Origin: JAICUY01 sp963716585
GTDB lineage: Bacteria > Chloroflexota > Limnocylindria > QHBO01
DNA: 64,000 bases
Direction of reading: 5' to 3'
Assembly: GCA_963716585.1 (NCBI GenBank)
Contig: CAVQTN010000005.1
Location: 1-64,000, forward strand
Shown here: positions 1 through 11,655 of the stretch, piece by piece
How positions within the stretch are numbered: position 1 is the stretch's first letter
Layout of the letters: each line of letters starts with the position of its first letter
Translations under genes and position numbers: made by a program
The notes under the pieces: model-generated
Databases searched by the model: none
Told to the model about the DNA's origin: nothing
Seen by the model: only the letters and a program-made list of their open reading frames with translations

Positions 1-3642
<3,642 letters not shown>

Positions 3643-3664
3643 CCCTCCTTTCGGAGCGACTGAC

Positions 3665-3690
3665 AGGGCGGGCCGGCAGCGGCCCGCCCT
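3665..3690 (+). terminator. GC-rich hairpin terminator after rpoC
   Basis: A perfect 11-bp stem (agggcgggccg, 3665-3675) closes over a four-base loop (gcag) with its complement at 3680-3690. It lies 23 bases after the rpoC stop. No T-run follows, which is common in high-GC genomes, so termination strength is uncertain. Confidence 0.65.
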
Positions 3691-3791
3691 CATCCGTGGC
3701 GGGGCCGGGACGCGCCGCCCCGCTCGACGGCCGGGCCCCGAATCGGGGTCCGCGGCGCCGTCACGTGAGCTCCCGCTGACCGCCCGGGCGG

Positions 3792-3821
3792 TTGACACCC
3801 CCGCGCTCGAAACCCTATACT
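3792..3821 (+). promoter_or_regulatory. Near-consensus sigma-70 promoter of the rpsL operon
   Basis: TTGACA at 3792-3797 and TATACT at 3816-3821 are separated by 18 bases. This is the strongest housekeeping-type promoter in the window. It should initiate near 3828 and drive rpsL-rpsG-fusA-tuf and probably the S10 genes. The stretch 3643-3989 carries no gene: it holds the terminator, this promoter and a leader. Confidence 0.85.
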
Positions 3822-3827
3822 TCGCGT

Positions 3828-3989
3828 TCGGCGTCCCGCCTCGAGCGGGACTCCTGCGTGTGTGCCCCATGGGGGCGCCTGCCGTCTATGTTGAAACCCA
3901 CCGATCTTCGTCAATGGGGATCGTGCGGCCCGCGACGGTAGAAACAAACAGCCCAGATTCACGATTCACGAGCGAACGCGAGGTTCTCG
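3828..3989 (+). promoter_or_regulatory. Structured 5' leader of the rpsL operon
   Basis: About 160 untranslated bases separate the predicted start of transcription from the TTG of rpsL. Two hairpins are visible: GTCCCGC/GCGGGAC over a CTCGA loop (3833-3851), and GCCCC/GGGGC over ATG (3864-3876). The length and position suit autoregulation by a ribosomal protein (S7 or S12 in other bacteria) or attenuation, but I recognise no known motif. Confidence 0.4.
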
Positions 3990-4409
3990 TTGCCAACCAT
4001 CAGCCAGCTGGTCCGCAAGGGCCGGAAGCCGATCAACAAGAAGGTGAAGGCGCCGGCGCTGCGCCGGACATTCAACACCCTCAAGCAGACCGCTTCCGAA
4101 GGCCGCGGAGCTCCCCAGCGGCGGGGCGTCTGCCTGCAGGTCATGACGCGCACCCCCAAGAAGCCGAACTCGGCGCTTCGGAAGGTGGCGCGCGTGCGGC
4201 TGACCAACGGGATGGAGGTCACCGCCTACATCCCGGGCATCGGGCACAACCTCCAGGAGCACTCGGTGGTCCTGGTTCGCGGCGGTCGCGTCAAGGACCT
4301 GCCCGCGGTCAAGTACCACATCGTTCGCGGGACGCTCGATGCCGCCGGCGTCCGGGATCGTCACCAGGGTCGCAGCAAGTACGGCGCGAAGTCGGCGGGG
4401 AAGAGCTAA
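3990..4409 (+). CDS. rpsL: 30S ribosomal protein S12
   Basis: S12 lies at the decoding centre of the 30S subunit and helps proofread codon-anticodon pairing. The 139-residue product has the family hallmarks TPKKPNSALRK, with the lysine linked to streptomycin sensitivity, and PGIGHNLQEHS. It starts at TTG 3990, six bases after a GAGG ribosome-binding site (3980-3983); no nearer start gives the conserved PTISQLVRKGR beginning. First gene of the str operon, four bases ahead of rpsG. Nothing suggests a resistance allele. Confidence 0.97.
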   Translation: MPTISQLVRKGRKPINKKVKAPALRRTFNTLKQTASEGRGAPQRRGVCLQVMTRTPKKPNSALRKVARVRLTNGMEVTAYIPGIGHNLQEHSVVLVRGGRVKDLPAVKYHIVRGTLDAAGVRDRHQGRSKYGAKSAGKS

Positions 4410-4413
4410 CCCG

Positions 4414-4887
4414 ATGCCGCGTCGCCCCACGGTCGCTCGTAAGAGCAAGTACGAAGAGCAGCTGGTCGGCACCGCCCTGACCATCGACCAGTTCACCAAC
4501 AAGCTGATGCGTGGCGGCAAGCGACAGCTCGCCAGCCGGATCCTGGAGGGCGCCATCGGGCGTTGCGAGCAGCAGGCCGGTCGCTCCGGGGTCGAGGTCA
4601 TGGAGCAGGCGCTGCGCAATGCCATGCCGCTCATCGAGGTCAAGCCCAAGCGCGTCGGCGGCTCGACCTACCAGATCCCGGTCGAGGTCCGCGCCGATCG
4701 CCGCATCTCGCTGGGCATGCGCTGGCTCATCGAGTCGGCACGCAAGCGCAACGGCAAGAGCATGGCCGACAAGCTGTCCGCCGAGTTCCTGGACGCGGCC
4801 AACGGCATCGGCGCGGCAGTCAAGCGCCGCGAGGACACCCATCGCATGGCCGAGGCCAACCGCGCCTTCAGCCACTTCAAGTGGTAG
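4414..4887 (+). CDS. rpsG: 30S ribosomal protein S7
   Basis: S7 nucleates assembly of the 30S head and contacts tRNA at the E site. The 157-residue product matches the usual length and carries the conserved MPRR beginning, the LIEVKPKRVGG segment and the helical SLGMRWLIESARKRNGKSM region. ATG 4414 is chosen because it follows rpsL by four bases and gives the standard N-terminus; upstream codons in this frame lie inside rpsL. In E. coli S7 represses this operon, so it is a candidate ligand for the structured leader. Confidence 0.97.
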   Translation: MPRRPTVARKSKYEEQLVGTALTIDQFTNKLMRGGKRQLASRILEGAIGRCEQQAGRSGVEVMEQALRNAMPLIEVKPKRVGGSTYQIPVEVRADRRISLGMRWLIESARKRNGKSMADKLSAEFLDAANGIGAAVKRREDTHRMAEANRAFSHFKW

Positions 4888-4892
4888 CCCAG

Positions 4893-7004
4893 ATGGCCAC
4901 CAGCACCGCCGCCGGTCGATCCAACCCGACGCGAGCCCATGCAGGCCTGGAGAAGACCCGCAACATCGGCATCATCGCCCACATCGACGCCGGCAAGACG
5001 ACGGTGACCGAGCGGATCCTGTTCTACACGAAGAAGATCTACAAGATCGGCGAGACACACGAAGGCGCCGCCACGATGGACTGGATGGAGCAGGAGCAGG
5101 AGCGGGGGATCACCATCACCGCCGCCGCCACGACCTGCTTCTGGAACGACCACCGCATCAACTTGCTCGACACGCCCGGCCACGTGGATTTTACGGTGGA
5201 GGTCGAGCGGAGCCTGCGGGTGCTCGATGGCGCAGTCGTCGTCTTCGACGGCGTGGCGGGCGTCGAGCCGCAGTCCGAAACCGTCTGGCGCCAGGCCGAT
5301 CGGTACAGCGTGCCGCGCTTCTGCTTTGTCAATAAGCTGGATCGCACCGGTGCCGACTTCTGGCGCGCGGTCGAGATGATTCACGATCGCCTGGGTGCCA
5401 ACGCGGTGCCGCTGCAGGTGCCGATGGGCCACGAGGACCAGTTCCGCGGCGTGATCGATCTGATCAACATGAAGGCCATCACCTACGGCAACGACCTCGG
5501 CGACCAGATCCAGGTGGGCGACATCCCGGGCGAGTTCGAGGCCCAGTCGCGTGAGTGGCGCGACAAGATGATCGAGGCTCTGGCCGATATCGACGACGAC
5601 ATTGCCGCCAAGTACCTCGACGGCGAGGAGATCGGCGCCGACCAGGTCCGCCGCGCGCTGCGCGCCGGCACGCTCGGCTACCAGATCGTGCCCGTGCTGT
5701 GCGGCTCGGCGCTCAAGAACAAGGGAATCCAGCCGATGCTCGACGCGGTGATCGACTACCTGCCCTCGCCGCTCGACGTGCCGCCGGTGTCCGGCCTCGA
5801 CCCGCGCAACGGCGAGCAGCTCACCCGCGAGACGGATCCGAGCGCGCCGTTCGCGGCGCTGGCCTTCAAGATCGCGGCCGACCCGTTCGTCGGCAAGCTC
5901 GCCTTCTTCCGGGTCTACTCGGGAACGCTCAAGACAGGCTCGTACGTCTACAACAGCTCCAAGGGCCAGAAGGAGCGCGTCGGCCGCATCCTGCAGATGC
6001 ACGCCAACCACCGCGAGGAGATCGACTCCATCGGAGCCGGCGACATCGCGGCGGCGGTCGGGCTGAAGAACACCACCACCGGCGACACGCTGTGCGACGA
6101 GGCCAAGCCCATCGTCCTCGAGTCGATCAACTTCCCGGAGCCAGTGATCGAGCTGGCGGTGGAGCCCAAGACCAAGGCCGACCAGGACAAGATGGCAATC
6201 GCCCTGCAGCGCCTCGCCGAGGAGGATCCGACCTTCCGGGTCAGCACCGACCAGGAAAGCTCCCAGACCCGCATCGCGGGGATGGGCGAGCTGCACCTGG
6301 AGGTGATCGTCGACCGCATGCTGCGCGAATTCAAGGTGCAGGCCAACGTCGGCCGGCCGCAGGTCAGCTTCCGTGAGGCGATTCGCAAGTCGGTCGAGTC
6401 CGAGGGGCGTTTCGTGCGCCAGACCGGCGGCAAGGGCCAATACGGCCACGCGATCATCACCCTGGAGCCGCTGGAGCGCGGCGCCGGCTACGAGTTCGAA
6501 TCGAAGATCGTGGGCGGCTCCGTGCCGCGCGAGTACTGGAAGGCGATCTCGGAGGGCATCCGCGACGCGCTGGCCGGCGGCGTGATCGCCGGCTACCCGG
6601 TGATCGACGTCAAGGCGACGCTCATCGACGGGTCGTACCACGAGGTCGACTCCTCCGAGATGGCGTTCAGGATCGCCGGCTCGATGGCCGCCAAGGCGGG
6701 GGTACAGAAGGCGAACCCGGCCATCCTCGAGCCGGTGATGAAGGTCGAGGTCACGACGCCCGACGAGTTCATGGGCGACGTCATCGGCAACCTCAACGCG
6801 CGGCGCGGGCAGATCGAGGGCATCGACGAGCGCGGCAACGCACGCGTCATCCGCGCGACGGTGCCGCTCGCCGAGATGTTCGGCTACGCGACCGAGCTGC
6901 GCAGCATGACGCAGGGTCGCGCGGTCTATTCGATGGAGTTCTCACGGTATGCGGAAGTTCCAAGCGGCATTGCCACCGAGCTGATCGCGAAGTCCAAGAG
7001 CTAA
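4893..7004 (+). CDS. fusA: Translation elongation factor G
   Basis: GTPase that drives translocation of tRNA and mRNA on the ribosome. The 703-residue protein has the P-loop AHIDAGKT at residues 29-36, the switch segment RGITITAAATT, DTPGHVDF, and the guanine-specificity motif NKLD, followed by domain II and the C-terminal domains typical of EF-G. ATG 4893 begins five bases after the rpsG stop. In-frame sequence further upstream lies inside rpsG and is not part of the protein. There is only one EF-G gene in the window, between rpsG and tuf as in the classical str operon. Confidence 0.97.
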   Translation: MATSTAAGRSNPTRAHAGLEKTRNIGIIAHIDAGKTTVTERILFYTKKIYKIGETHEGAATMDWMEQEQERGITITAAATTCFWNDHRINLLDTPGHVDFTVEVERSLRVLDGAVVVFDGVAGVEPQSETVWRQADRYSVPRFCFVNKLDRTGADFWRAVEMIHDRLGANAVPLQVPMGHEDQFRGVIDLINMKAITYGNDLGDQIQVGDIPGEFEAQSREWRDKMIEALADIDDDIAAKYLDGEEIGADQVRRALRAGTLGYQIVPVLCGSALKNKGIQPMLDAVIDYLPSPLDVPPVSGLDPRNGEQLTRETDPSAPFAALAFKIAADPFVGKLAFFRVYSGTLKTGSYVYNSSKGQKERVGRILQMHANHREEIDSIGAGDIAAAVGLKNTTTGDTLCDEAKPIVLESINFPEPVIELAVEPKTKADQDKMAIALQRLAEEDPTFRVSTDQESSQTRIAGMGELHLEVIVDRMLREFKVQANVGRPQVSFREAIRKSVESEGRFVRQTGGKGQYGHAIITLEPLERGAGYEFESKIVGGSVPREYWKAISEGIRDALAGGVIAGYPVIDVKATLIDGSYHEVDSSEMAFRIAGSMAAKAGVQKANPAILEPVMKVEVTTPDEFMGDVIGNLNARRGQIEGIDERGNARVIRATVPLAEMFGYATELRSMTQGRAVYSMEFSRYAEVPSGIATELIAKSKS

Positions 7005-7036
7005 GCGAAACCACACAGGAGCGACGAAGGACAACC

Positions 7037-8242
7037 ATGGCCAAGCAGAAGTTCGACCGCAGCAAGCCGCACGTGAACGTCGGCACGATCGGTCACGTCG
7101 ATCACGGCAAGACCACCCTGACCGCGGCGATCACGAAGTATCTGTCGCTGTCGGGCCTCGCCGATTTCAGCGCGTTCGACCAGATCGACAACGCGCCGGA
7201 GGAGCGGCAGCGCGGCATCACGATCGCGATCAGCCACGTCGAGTACCAGACGGTCAACCGGCACTACGCCCACGTCGACTGTCCTGGTCACGCCGACTAC
7301 ATCAAGAACATGATCACCGGTGCGGCCCAGATGGACGGGGCGATCCTGGTGGTGTCCGCCGCCGACGGCCCGATGCCGCAGACCCGCGAGCACATCATCC
7401 TGGCGCGCCAGGTCGACGTGCCGGCGCTGGTCGTCTACCTCAACAAGGTCGACATGGTCGATGACGAGATGCTCATCGACCTCGTCGAGATGGAGGTCCG
7501 CGAGCTCCTCAGCAAATACGAGTTCCCCGGCGACGACATCCCGGTCATCCGTGGGTCGGCGCTCAAGGCGCTCGAGTCGACCAGCACCGACGCTGATGCG
7601 CCGGAGTACGAGTCGATCAAGAACCTGATGGACGCGGTCGACTCCTACATTCCCACCCCGGAGCGCGAGATGGACAAGCCGTTCCTGATGCCGATCGAGG
7701 ACGTCTTCGGCATCAAGGGCCGCGGCACGGTGGCGACCGGCCGCATCACCCGCGGCCAGGTCAAGACCGGCGAGACGGTCGAGCTGGTGGGCATCCATCC
7801 CAAGACGCGCTCGCTGGTGGTCACCGGCGTCGAGATGTTCAAGAAGACGCTCGACGAGGGACAGGCCGGCGACAACGTGGGGCTGTTGCTGCGCGGTATC
7901 GAGCGCGAGGAGCTGGAGCGCGGCCAGGTGCTGTCCAAGCCGGGGAGCGTCAAGCCGGGCACGAAGTTCAAGGCGGAGGTCTACGTGCTGTCCAAGGACG
8001 AGGGCGGCCGGCATACCCCGTTCTATGCCGGCTATCGGCCGCAGTTCTACCTCGGCACGACCGATGTCACCGGGGCGATCGTCCTCCCGGCCGGCGTCGA
8101 GATGATCATGCCGGGTGACAACGTCAATATCGACGTCGACCTGATCACGCCCATCGCCATCGAGCAGGGGCAGCGCTTCGCGATTCGCGAGGGCGGCCAC
8201 ACGGTCGGTGCGGGCGTCATCACCGAGCTCGCGGGTTCGTAG
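7037..8242 (+). CDS. tuf: Translation elongation factor Tu
   Basis: GTPase that delivers aminoacyl-tRNA to the ribosomal A site. The 401-residue product has GHVDHGKT (residues 19-26), DCPGHADY and NKVD, then the beta-barrel domains II and III ending in GHTVGAGVITEL. The ATG follows a purine-rich GGAGCGACGAAGG region. It sits 32 bases after fusA and six bases before rpsJ, which suggests read-through of the str and S10 operons as one unit. Confidence 0.97.
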   Translation: MAKQKFDRSKPHVNVGTIGHVDHGKTTLTAAITKYLSLSGLADFSAFDQIDNAPEERQRGITIAISHVEYQTVNRHYAHVDCPGHADYIKNMITGAAQMDGAILVVSAADGPMPQTREHIILARQVDVPALVVYLNKVDMVDDEMLIDLVEMEVRELLSKYEFPGDDIPVIRGSALKALESTSTDADAPEYESIKNLMDAVDSYIPTPEREMDKPFLMPIEDVFGIKGRGTVATGRITRGQVKTGETVELVGIHPKTRSLVVTGVEMFKKTLDEGQAGDNVGLLLRGIEREELERGQVLSKPGSVKPGTKFKAEVYVLSKDEGGRHTPFYAGYRPQFYLGTTDVTGAIVLPAGVEMIMPGDNVNIDVDLITPIAIEQGQRFAIREGGHTVGAGVITELAGS

Positions 8243-8248
8243 CAGACG

Positions 8249-8557
8249 ATGGCCAAGCAGCGCATCCGCATCCGGCTCAAGGCGTACGACCACAAGCTGC
8301 TCGACCAGTCGGCCGAGCAGATCGTGGAGACGGCGCAGCGGACCGGCGCCGACGTGGCGGGGCCCGTCCCGCTGCCGACTCGGATCGAGAAGTACACGGT
8401 CATCCGCGGGCCGTTCGTTCATAAGGACGGCCGAGAGCAGTTCGAGATTCGAACGCACAAGCGGTTGATCGACATCATCGATCCGTCGACCAAGACCGTG
8501 GATGCGCTGATGCGGCTGAGCCTGGCCGCAGGCGTGGATATCGAGATCAAGATGTGA
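8249..8557 (+). CDS. rpsJ: 30S ribosomal protein S10
   Basis: S10 is a 30S head protein and, with NusB, part of the antitermination complex. At 102 residues it has the normal length and the conserved RIRLKAYDHKLLD start, GPVPLPT, and the IRTHKRLIDI segment. The ATG lies six bases after tuf. It is the first gene of the S10 group here. No separate promoter is visible between tuf and rpsJ. Confidence 0.97.
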   Translation: MAKQRIRIRLKAYDHKLLDQSAEQIVETAQRTGADVAGPVPLPTRIEKYTVIRGPFVHKDGREQFEIRTHKRLIDIIDPSTKTVDALMRLSLAAGVDIEIKM

Positions 8558-8562
8558 CGCGC

Positions 8563-8582
8563 GGGACGGCCTCGGCCGTCCT
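8563..8582 (+). promoter_or_regulatory. CTCG-tetraloop hairpin between rpsJ and rplC
   Basis: GGACGGC (8564-8570) pairs perfectly with GCCGTCC (8575-8581) over a CTCG tetraloop, which is unusually stable in RNA. It lies just after the rpsJ stop in a 67-base gap, the longest gap inside the S10 group. It could be an attenuator, a partial terminator or a protein-binding site. Confidence 0.45.
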
Positions 8583-8624
8583 GGGCATCCTCCATCGGGC
8601 AACACAGAAGGGATCAGATAAGCA

Positions 8625-9248
8625 GTGGCGGCAGGATTGATCGGAAGGAAGCTGGGGATGACGCGCATCTTCGGTGGCGACGGAAGCGTCGTCCCGGTGA
8701 GCGTCATCGAGGCGACCCCGAACACGGTCACGCGGCTCCGGACGCCGGAGCAGGACGGCTATGCCGCACTGCAGCTCGGCAGCGGCACGGCCCGGCGCAT
8801 GACCCGCCCGGTCGCCGGCCAGTTCAAACAGCTCGACCGCGAGCACCAGAAGCCGCGGGTCGTGCGCGAGGTGCGCGTCGACGCGACGGACGGCTACGAG
8901 GCCGGACAGCAGCTCGACGTCAGCCTGTTCGAGGCCGGCGACCTGGTCGACGTAACCGGTGTCAGCAAGGGGAAGGGCTTCGCCGGCGTCATCGCGCGGC
9001 ACAACTTTCGCCGCGGGCCCAAGACCCACGGCTCGGATCACCACCGCGCGCCGGGCTCGGTTGGTGCCGGGACCACGCCGGGTCGCGTCTTCCTCAACAC
9101 GCGGATGGCCGGCCACATGGGCCACGAGCAGATCACCGTCAAGAAGCTGACCGTCGTGCGGGTGGATGCCGAGCGCAACCTCATCCTGGTTCGCGGCGCG
9201 GTTCCCGGCGCGCGCAACGGCCTGCTGTTGTTGCAGAAGGCGAAGTGA
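8625..9248 (+). CDS. rplC: 50S ribosomal protein L3
   Basis: L3 is an early 23S rRNA binder whose loop reaches the peptidyl-transferase centre. The 207-residue protein begins AAGLIGRKLGMT and carries the long conserved loop with SKGKGFAGVI and HRAPGSVG. The position that is often Gln before the TPG motif is Ala here. GTG 8625 is chosen because it gives the conserved N-terminus; it follows a weak GGGATCAGATAAG region. The stop overlaps the candidate GTG of rplD. Confidence 0.96.
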   Translation: MAAGLIGRKLGMTRIFGGDGSVVPVSVIEATPNTVTRLRTPEQDGYAALQLGSGTARRMTRPVAGQFKQLDREHQKPRVVREVRVDATDGYEAGQQLDVSLFEAGDLVDVTGVSKGKGFAGVIARHNFRRGPKTHGSDHHRAPGSVGAGTTPGRVFLNTRMAGHMGHEQITVKKLTVVRVDAERNLILVRGAVPGARNGLLLLQKAK

Positions 9249-9250
9249 CC

Positions 9251-9877
9251 ATGGCAGGCAAGACGACACTCCTTTCGGCGAGCGGCAAGGAATCCGGGCA
9301 GGTCAACCTGGCCGAATCCCTGTTCGCCGCCCCGATCAACGAGGCGCTCATCCACCAGGCCGTCATGCGCCAGCTGGCGGGGCGTCGCATCGGGACGGCC
9401 GATACGCTCACCCGGGGCGAGGTCTCCGGCGGAGGCGCCAAGCCCTGGCGCCAGAAGGGGACCGGCCGCGCGCGGCAGGGGAGCCGGCGCGCTCCGCAAT
9501 GGGCCGGAGGCGGGGTGGTCTTCGGGCCGCACCCGCGCAGCTTCGATCAGAAGCTCAACGCCAAGATGCGACGTGCGGCGCTGCGCGGCGTGCTGACCGC
9601 GAAGCAGGCTGACGGGGCGCTGCGCGTGGTCGAGGGCTTCGACCTGGCCGAGCCACGGACCCGCGACGTCATCGAGCGGCTCGACGGCTGGAAGGCCGAG
9701 GGCAAGGTGCTGCTCGTGCTGGCCACTCGCGAGCCGATTGTCGAGCGCTCCGCCCGCAACCTGCAGCACGTGCGGGTCATCCTGGCCGACAGCCTGAACG
9801 TGGTCGACCTGCTGGAGGCCGACACGATCGTCTTCACTCAGCCCGCGCTCGAGCGCGCACAGGACGTGTACGCATGA
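9251..9877 (+). CDS. rplD: 50S ribosomal protein L4
   Basis: L4 lines the peptide exit tunnel and in some bacteria represses the S10 operon. The product is about 208 residues and contains the loop GGGAKPWRQKGTGRARQG and the globular C-terminal domain with VLATREP. ATG 9251 is preferred; a GTG at 9245, overlapping the rplC stop, would add two residues. The 3' end overlaps rplW by four bases (ATGA), indicating translational coupling. Confidence 0.96.
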   Translation: MAGKTTLLSASGKESGQVNLAESLFAAPINEALIHQAVMRQLAGRRIGTADTLTRGEVSGGGAKPWRQKGTGRARQGSRRAPQWAGGGVVFGPHPRSFDQKLNAKMRRAALRGVLTAKQADGALRVVEGFDLAEPRTRDVIERLDGWKAEGKVLLVLATREPIVERSARNLQHVRVILADSLNVVDLLEADTIVFTQPALERAQDVYA

Positions 9878-10167
9878 GCGCGAGCATCCACGACGTCCTG
9901 CTGCGGCCGGTCGTCAGCGAGAAGAGCTTCGCCCAGAGCGAGCACAACAACTACACGTTCGCCGTCGCTCGCGACGCGAACAAGTTCCAGATCAAGGCCG
10001 CCGTCGAAGCCGAGTTCAAGGTCGACGTCCTCGGCGTGCGCGTGATCTCGGTACAGCCCAAGCAGAAGCGGCGCGGCCGCAAGACCCCGGGGACCGTCCC
10101 GGGCTGGCGCAAGGCAATCGTGACGATCGCCGAAGGCCAGAAGATCGAACTCTTCGAGGCGGTGTAA
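9874..10167 (+). CDS. rplW: 50S ribosomal protein L23
   Basis: L23 sits at the tunnel exit and is the docking site for trigger factor and SRP. The 97-residue product shows LLRPVVSEKS and NNYTFAVARDANK at the N-terminus, and the basic KQKRRGRK loop followed by PGWRKAIVT. The start ATG overlaps the rplD stop. Length and motifs are standard. Confidence 0.96.
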   Translation: MSASIHDVLLRPVVSEKSFAQSEHNNYTFAVARDANKFQIKAAVEAEFKVDVLGVRVISVQPKQKRRGRKTPGTVPGWRKAIVTIAEGQKIELFEAV

Positions 10168-10173
10168 CGACCC

Positions 10174-11007
10174 ATGCCACTCCGCAGCTACCGACCCACC
10201 AGCCCGGGCATCCGTCGCATGACGCGCTCGACGTTTGAGGAGGTCACGACCAAGACGCCCCACAAGCCGCTCACCGAGAAGATGGTGCGCAGCGCCGGCC
10301 GCAACGCGCAGGGCAAGCTGACCGTTCGGCACCAGGGTGCCGGCCATAAGCGGCTGTACCGCGTCATCGACTGGCGGCGGGACAAGCACGGCGTGCCGGC
10401 CAGGATCGCCACGGTCGAGTACGACCCGAATCGATCCGCGCGCATCGGCCTGCTGCACTATGTCGACGGCGAGAAGCGCTACATGCTGCTGCCGCACGGT
10501 TTGGGCGTGGGCGACACCGTCATCTCCGGCTCCGACGTTGAGGCCCGCACCGGCAATGCGCTGCCGTTGTCGCGCATCCCGCTCGGCACCCAGATCCACA
10601 ACGTCGAGCTGACTGCCGGTCGCGGCGGGCAGATCGTGCGCAGTGCCGGCAGCAGCGCGCAGCTCCTCGCCAAGGAGGCCGAGCATGCCACCATCCGCCT
10701 TCCCTCCGGTGAGGTGCGGCGTGTCCGCGTCGAGTGCATGGCCACCATTGGGCAGGTCAGCAACCTCGACCATGAGAATCAGAAGATCGGCAAGGCCGGC
10801 CGCAGTCGCCACATGGGGCGCCGTCCCTCGGTCCGCGGCGTGGTGATGAACCCCAATGACCACCCGCACGGTGGCGGAGAGGGCAAGTCGCCGACCGGCA
10901 TGCCGCCGAAGACGCCATGGGGCAAGCCGGCCATGGGCCTGCGCACGCGAGCGAAGGCCAACCCGAGCAACAAGATGATCGTCCGCCGTCGATACGGGCG
11001 CGGGTAA
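10174..11007 (+). CDS. rplB: 50S ribosomal protein L2
   Basis: L2 binds domain IV of 23S rRNA, helps join the subunits and supports peptidyl transfer. The 277-residue protein contains the RNA-binding core with VEYDPNRSARI and the C-terminal MNPNDHPHGGGEG motif with its essential histidine. The ATG lies six bases after rplW. The gene has the usual length and no insertion. Confidence 0.97.
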   Translation: MPLRSYRPTSPGIRRMTRSTFEEVTTKTPHKPLTEKMVRSAGRNAQGKLTVRHQGAGHKRLYRVIDWRRDKHGVPARIATVEYDPNRSARIGLLHYVDGEKRYMLLPHGLGVGDTVISGSDVEARTGNALPLSRIPLGTQIHNVELTAGRGGQIVRSAGSSAQLLAKEAEHATIRLPSGEVRRVRVECMATIGQVSNLDHENQKIGKAGRSRHMGRRPSVRGVVMNPNDHPHGGGEGKSPTGMPPKTPWGKPAMGLRTRAKANPSNKMIVRRRYGRG

Positions 11008-11019
11008 GGAGCGTTTGAG

Positions 11020-11304
11020 ATGAGTCGTTCCACGAAGAAGGGACCGTTCGTCGATGCGCGCCTCATTGGCCGCATCGAGGAGATGAACACGCGCAACGAG
11101 CGCAAGGTGCTGAAGACCTGGTCGCGGGCGAGCGTGATCTTCCCGCAGATGATCGGGCACACCATCGCCGTCCACGATGGACGCCGGCACGTGCCCGTGT
11201 TCATGACCGAGAACATGGTCGGCCATCGGCTGGGCGAGTTCGCGCCGACGCGCCACTACCGCGGCCACGGCAAGGCCACCGACCGCTCCACGTCGCTGAA
11301 GTAG
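11020..11304 (+). CDS. rpsS: 30S ribosomal protein S19
   Basis: S19 forms a head complex with S13 and contacts tRNA. The 94-residue product starts MSRSTKKGPFVD and has the conserved FPQMIGHTIAVHDGR and GHRLGEFAPTR segments. A good ribosome-binding site, GGAGCGTTTGAG, precedes the ATG. Standard place between rplB and rplV. Confidence 0.97.
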   Translation: MSRSTKKGPFVDARLIGRIEEMNTRNERKVLKTWSRASVIFPQMIGHTIAVHDGRRHVPVFMTENMVGHRLGEFAPTRHYRGHGKATDRSTSLK

Positions 11305-11313
11305 GAGAGACCG

Positions 11314-11655
11314 ATGCGAGTGAGCGCAACCGCCAGGCACATCCGAATCAGCCCGCGCAAGGTCCGCCTGGTGACGGACCTGATCCTGGGCAAGCCGGTC
11401 GAGGAGGCAGCCGCGGTGCTGCGTTTCCTGCCGAACGCGGCAGCCCGCGACGTGGCGAAGGTCCTCAAGAGCGCCACGGCCAACGCGGAGAACAACTTCA
11501 ACCTGTCGGCCGACGAGCTGCGCATCGTGAGGGCGGTCGCCAACGAGGGACCGACGCTCAAGCGCGGACGGCCGCGAGCGCAGGGACGGTACTTCGCAAT
11601 CCTGAAACGAACCAGCCACATCACCATCGCCGTGGCTGACCGAGAGGAGGCATAG
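11314..11655 (+). CDS. rplV: 50S ribosomal protein L22
   Basis: L22 extends a beta-hairpin into the exit tunnel, where macrolide-resistance changes can occur. The 113-residue protein has ISPRKVRLVTDLI and the hairpin KRGRPRAQGR near the C-terminus. GGAGAGACC precedes the ATG. The stop is immediately followed by the rpsC ATG at 11656, so the two are probably coupled. Confidence 0.96.
   Translation: MRVSATARHIRISPRKVRLVTDLILGKPVEEAAAVLRFLPNAAARDVAKVLKSATANAENNFNLSADELRIVRAVANEGPTLKRGRPRAQGRYFAILKRTSHITIAVADREEA

Noticed and set aside
3860..4480. Open frame overlapping the rpsL leader and rpsL
   Set aside because: It is an alternative frame over rpsL without its own conserved motif; rpsL explains the coding signal.
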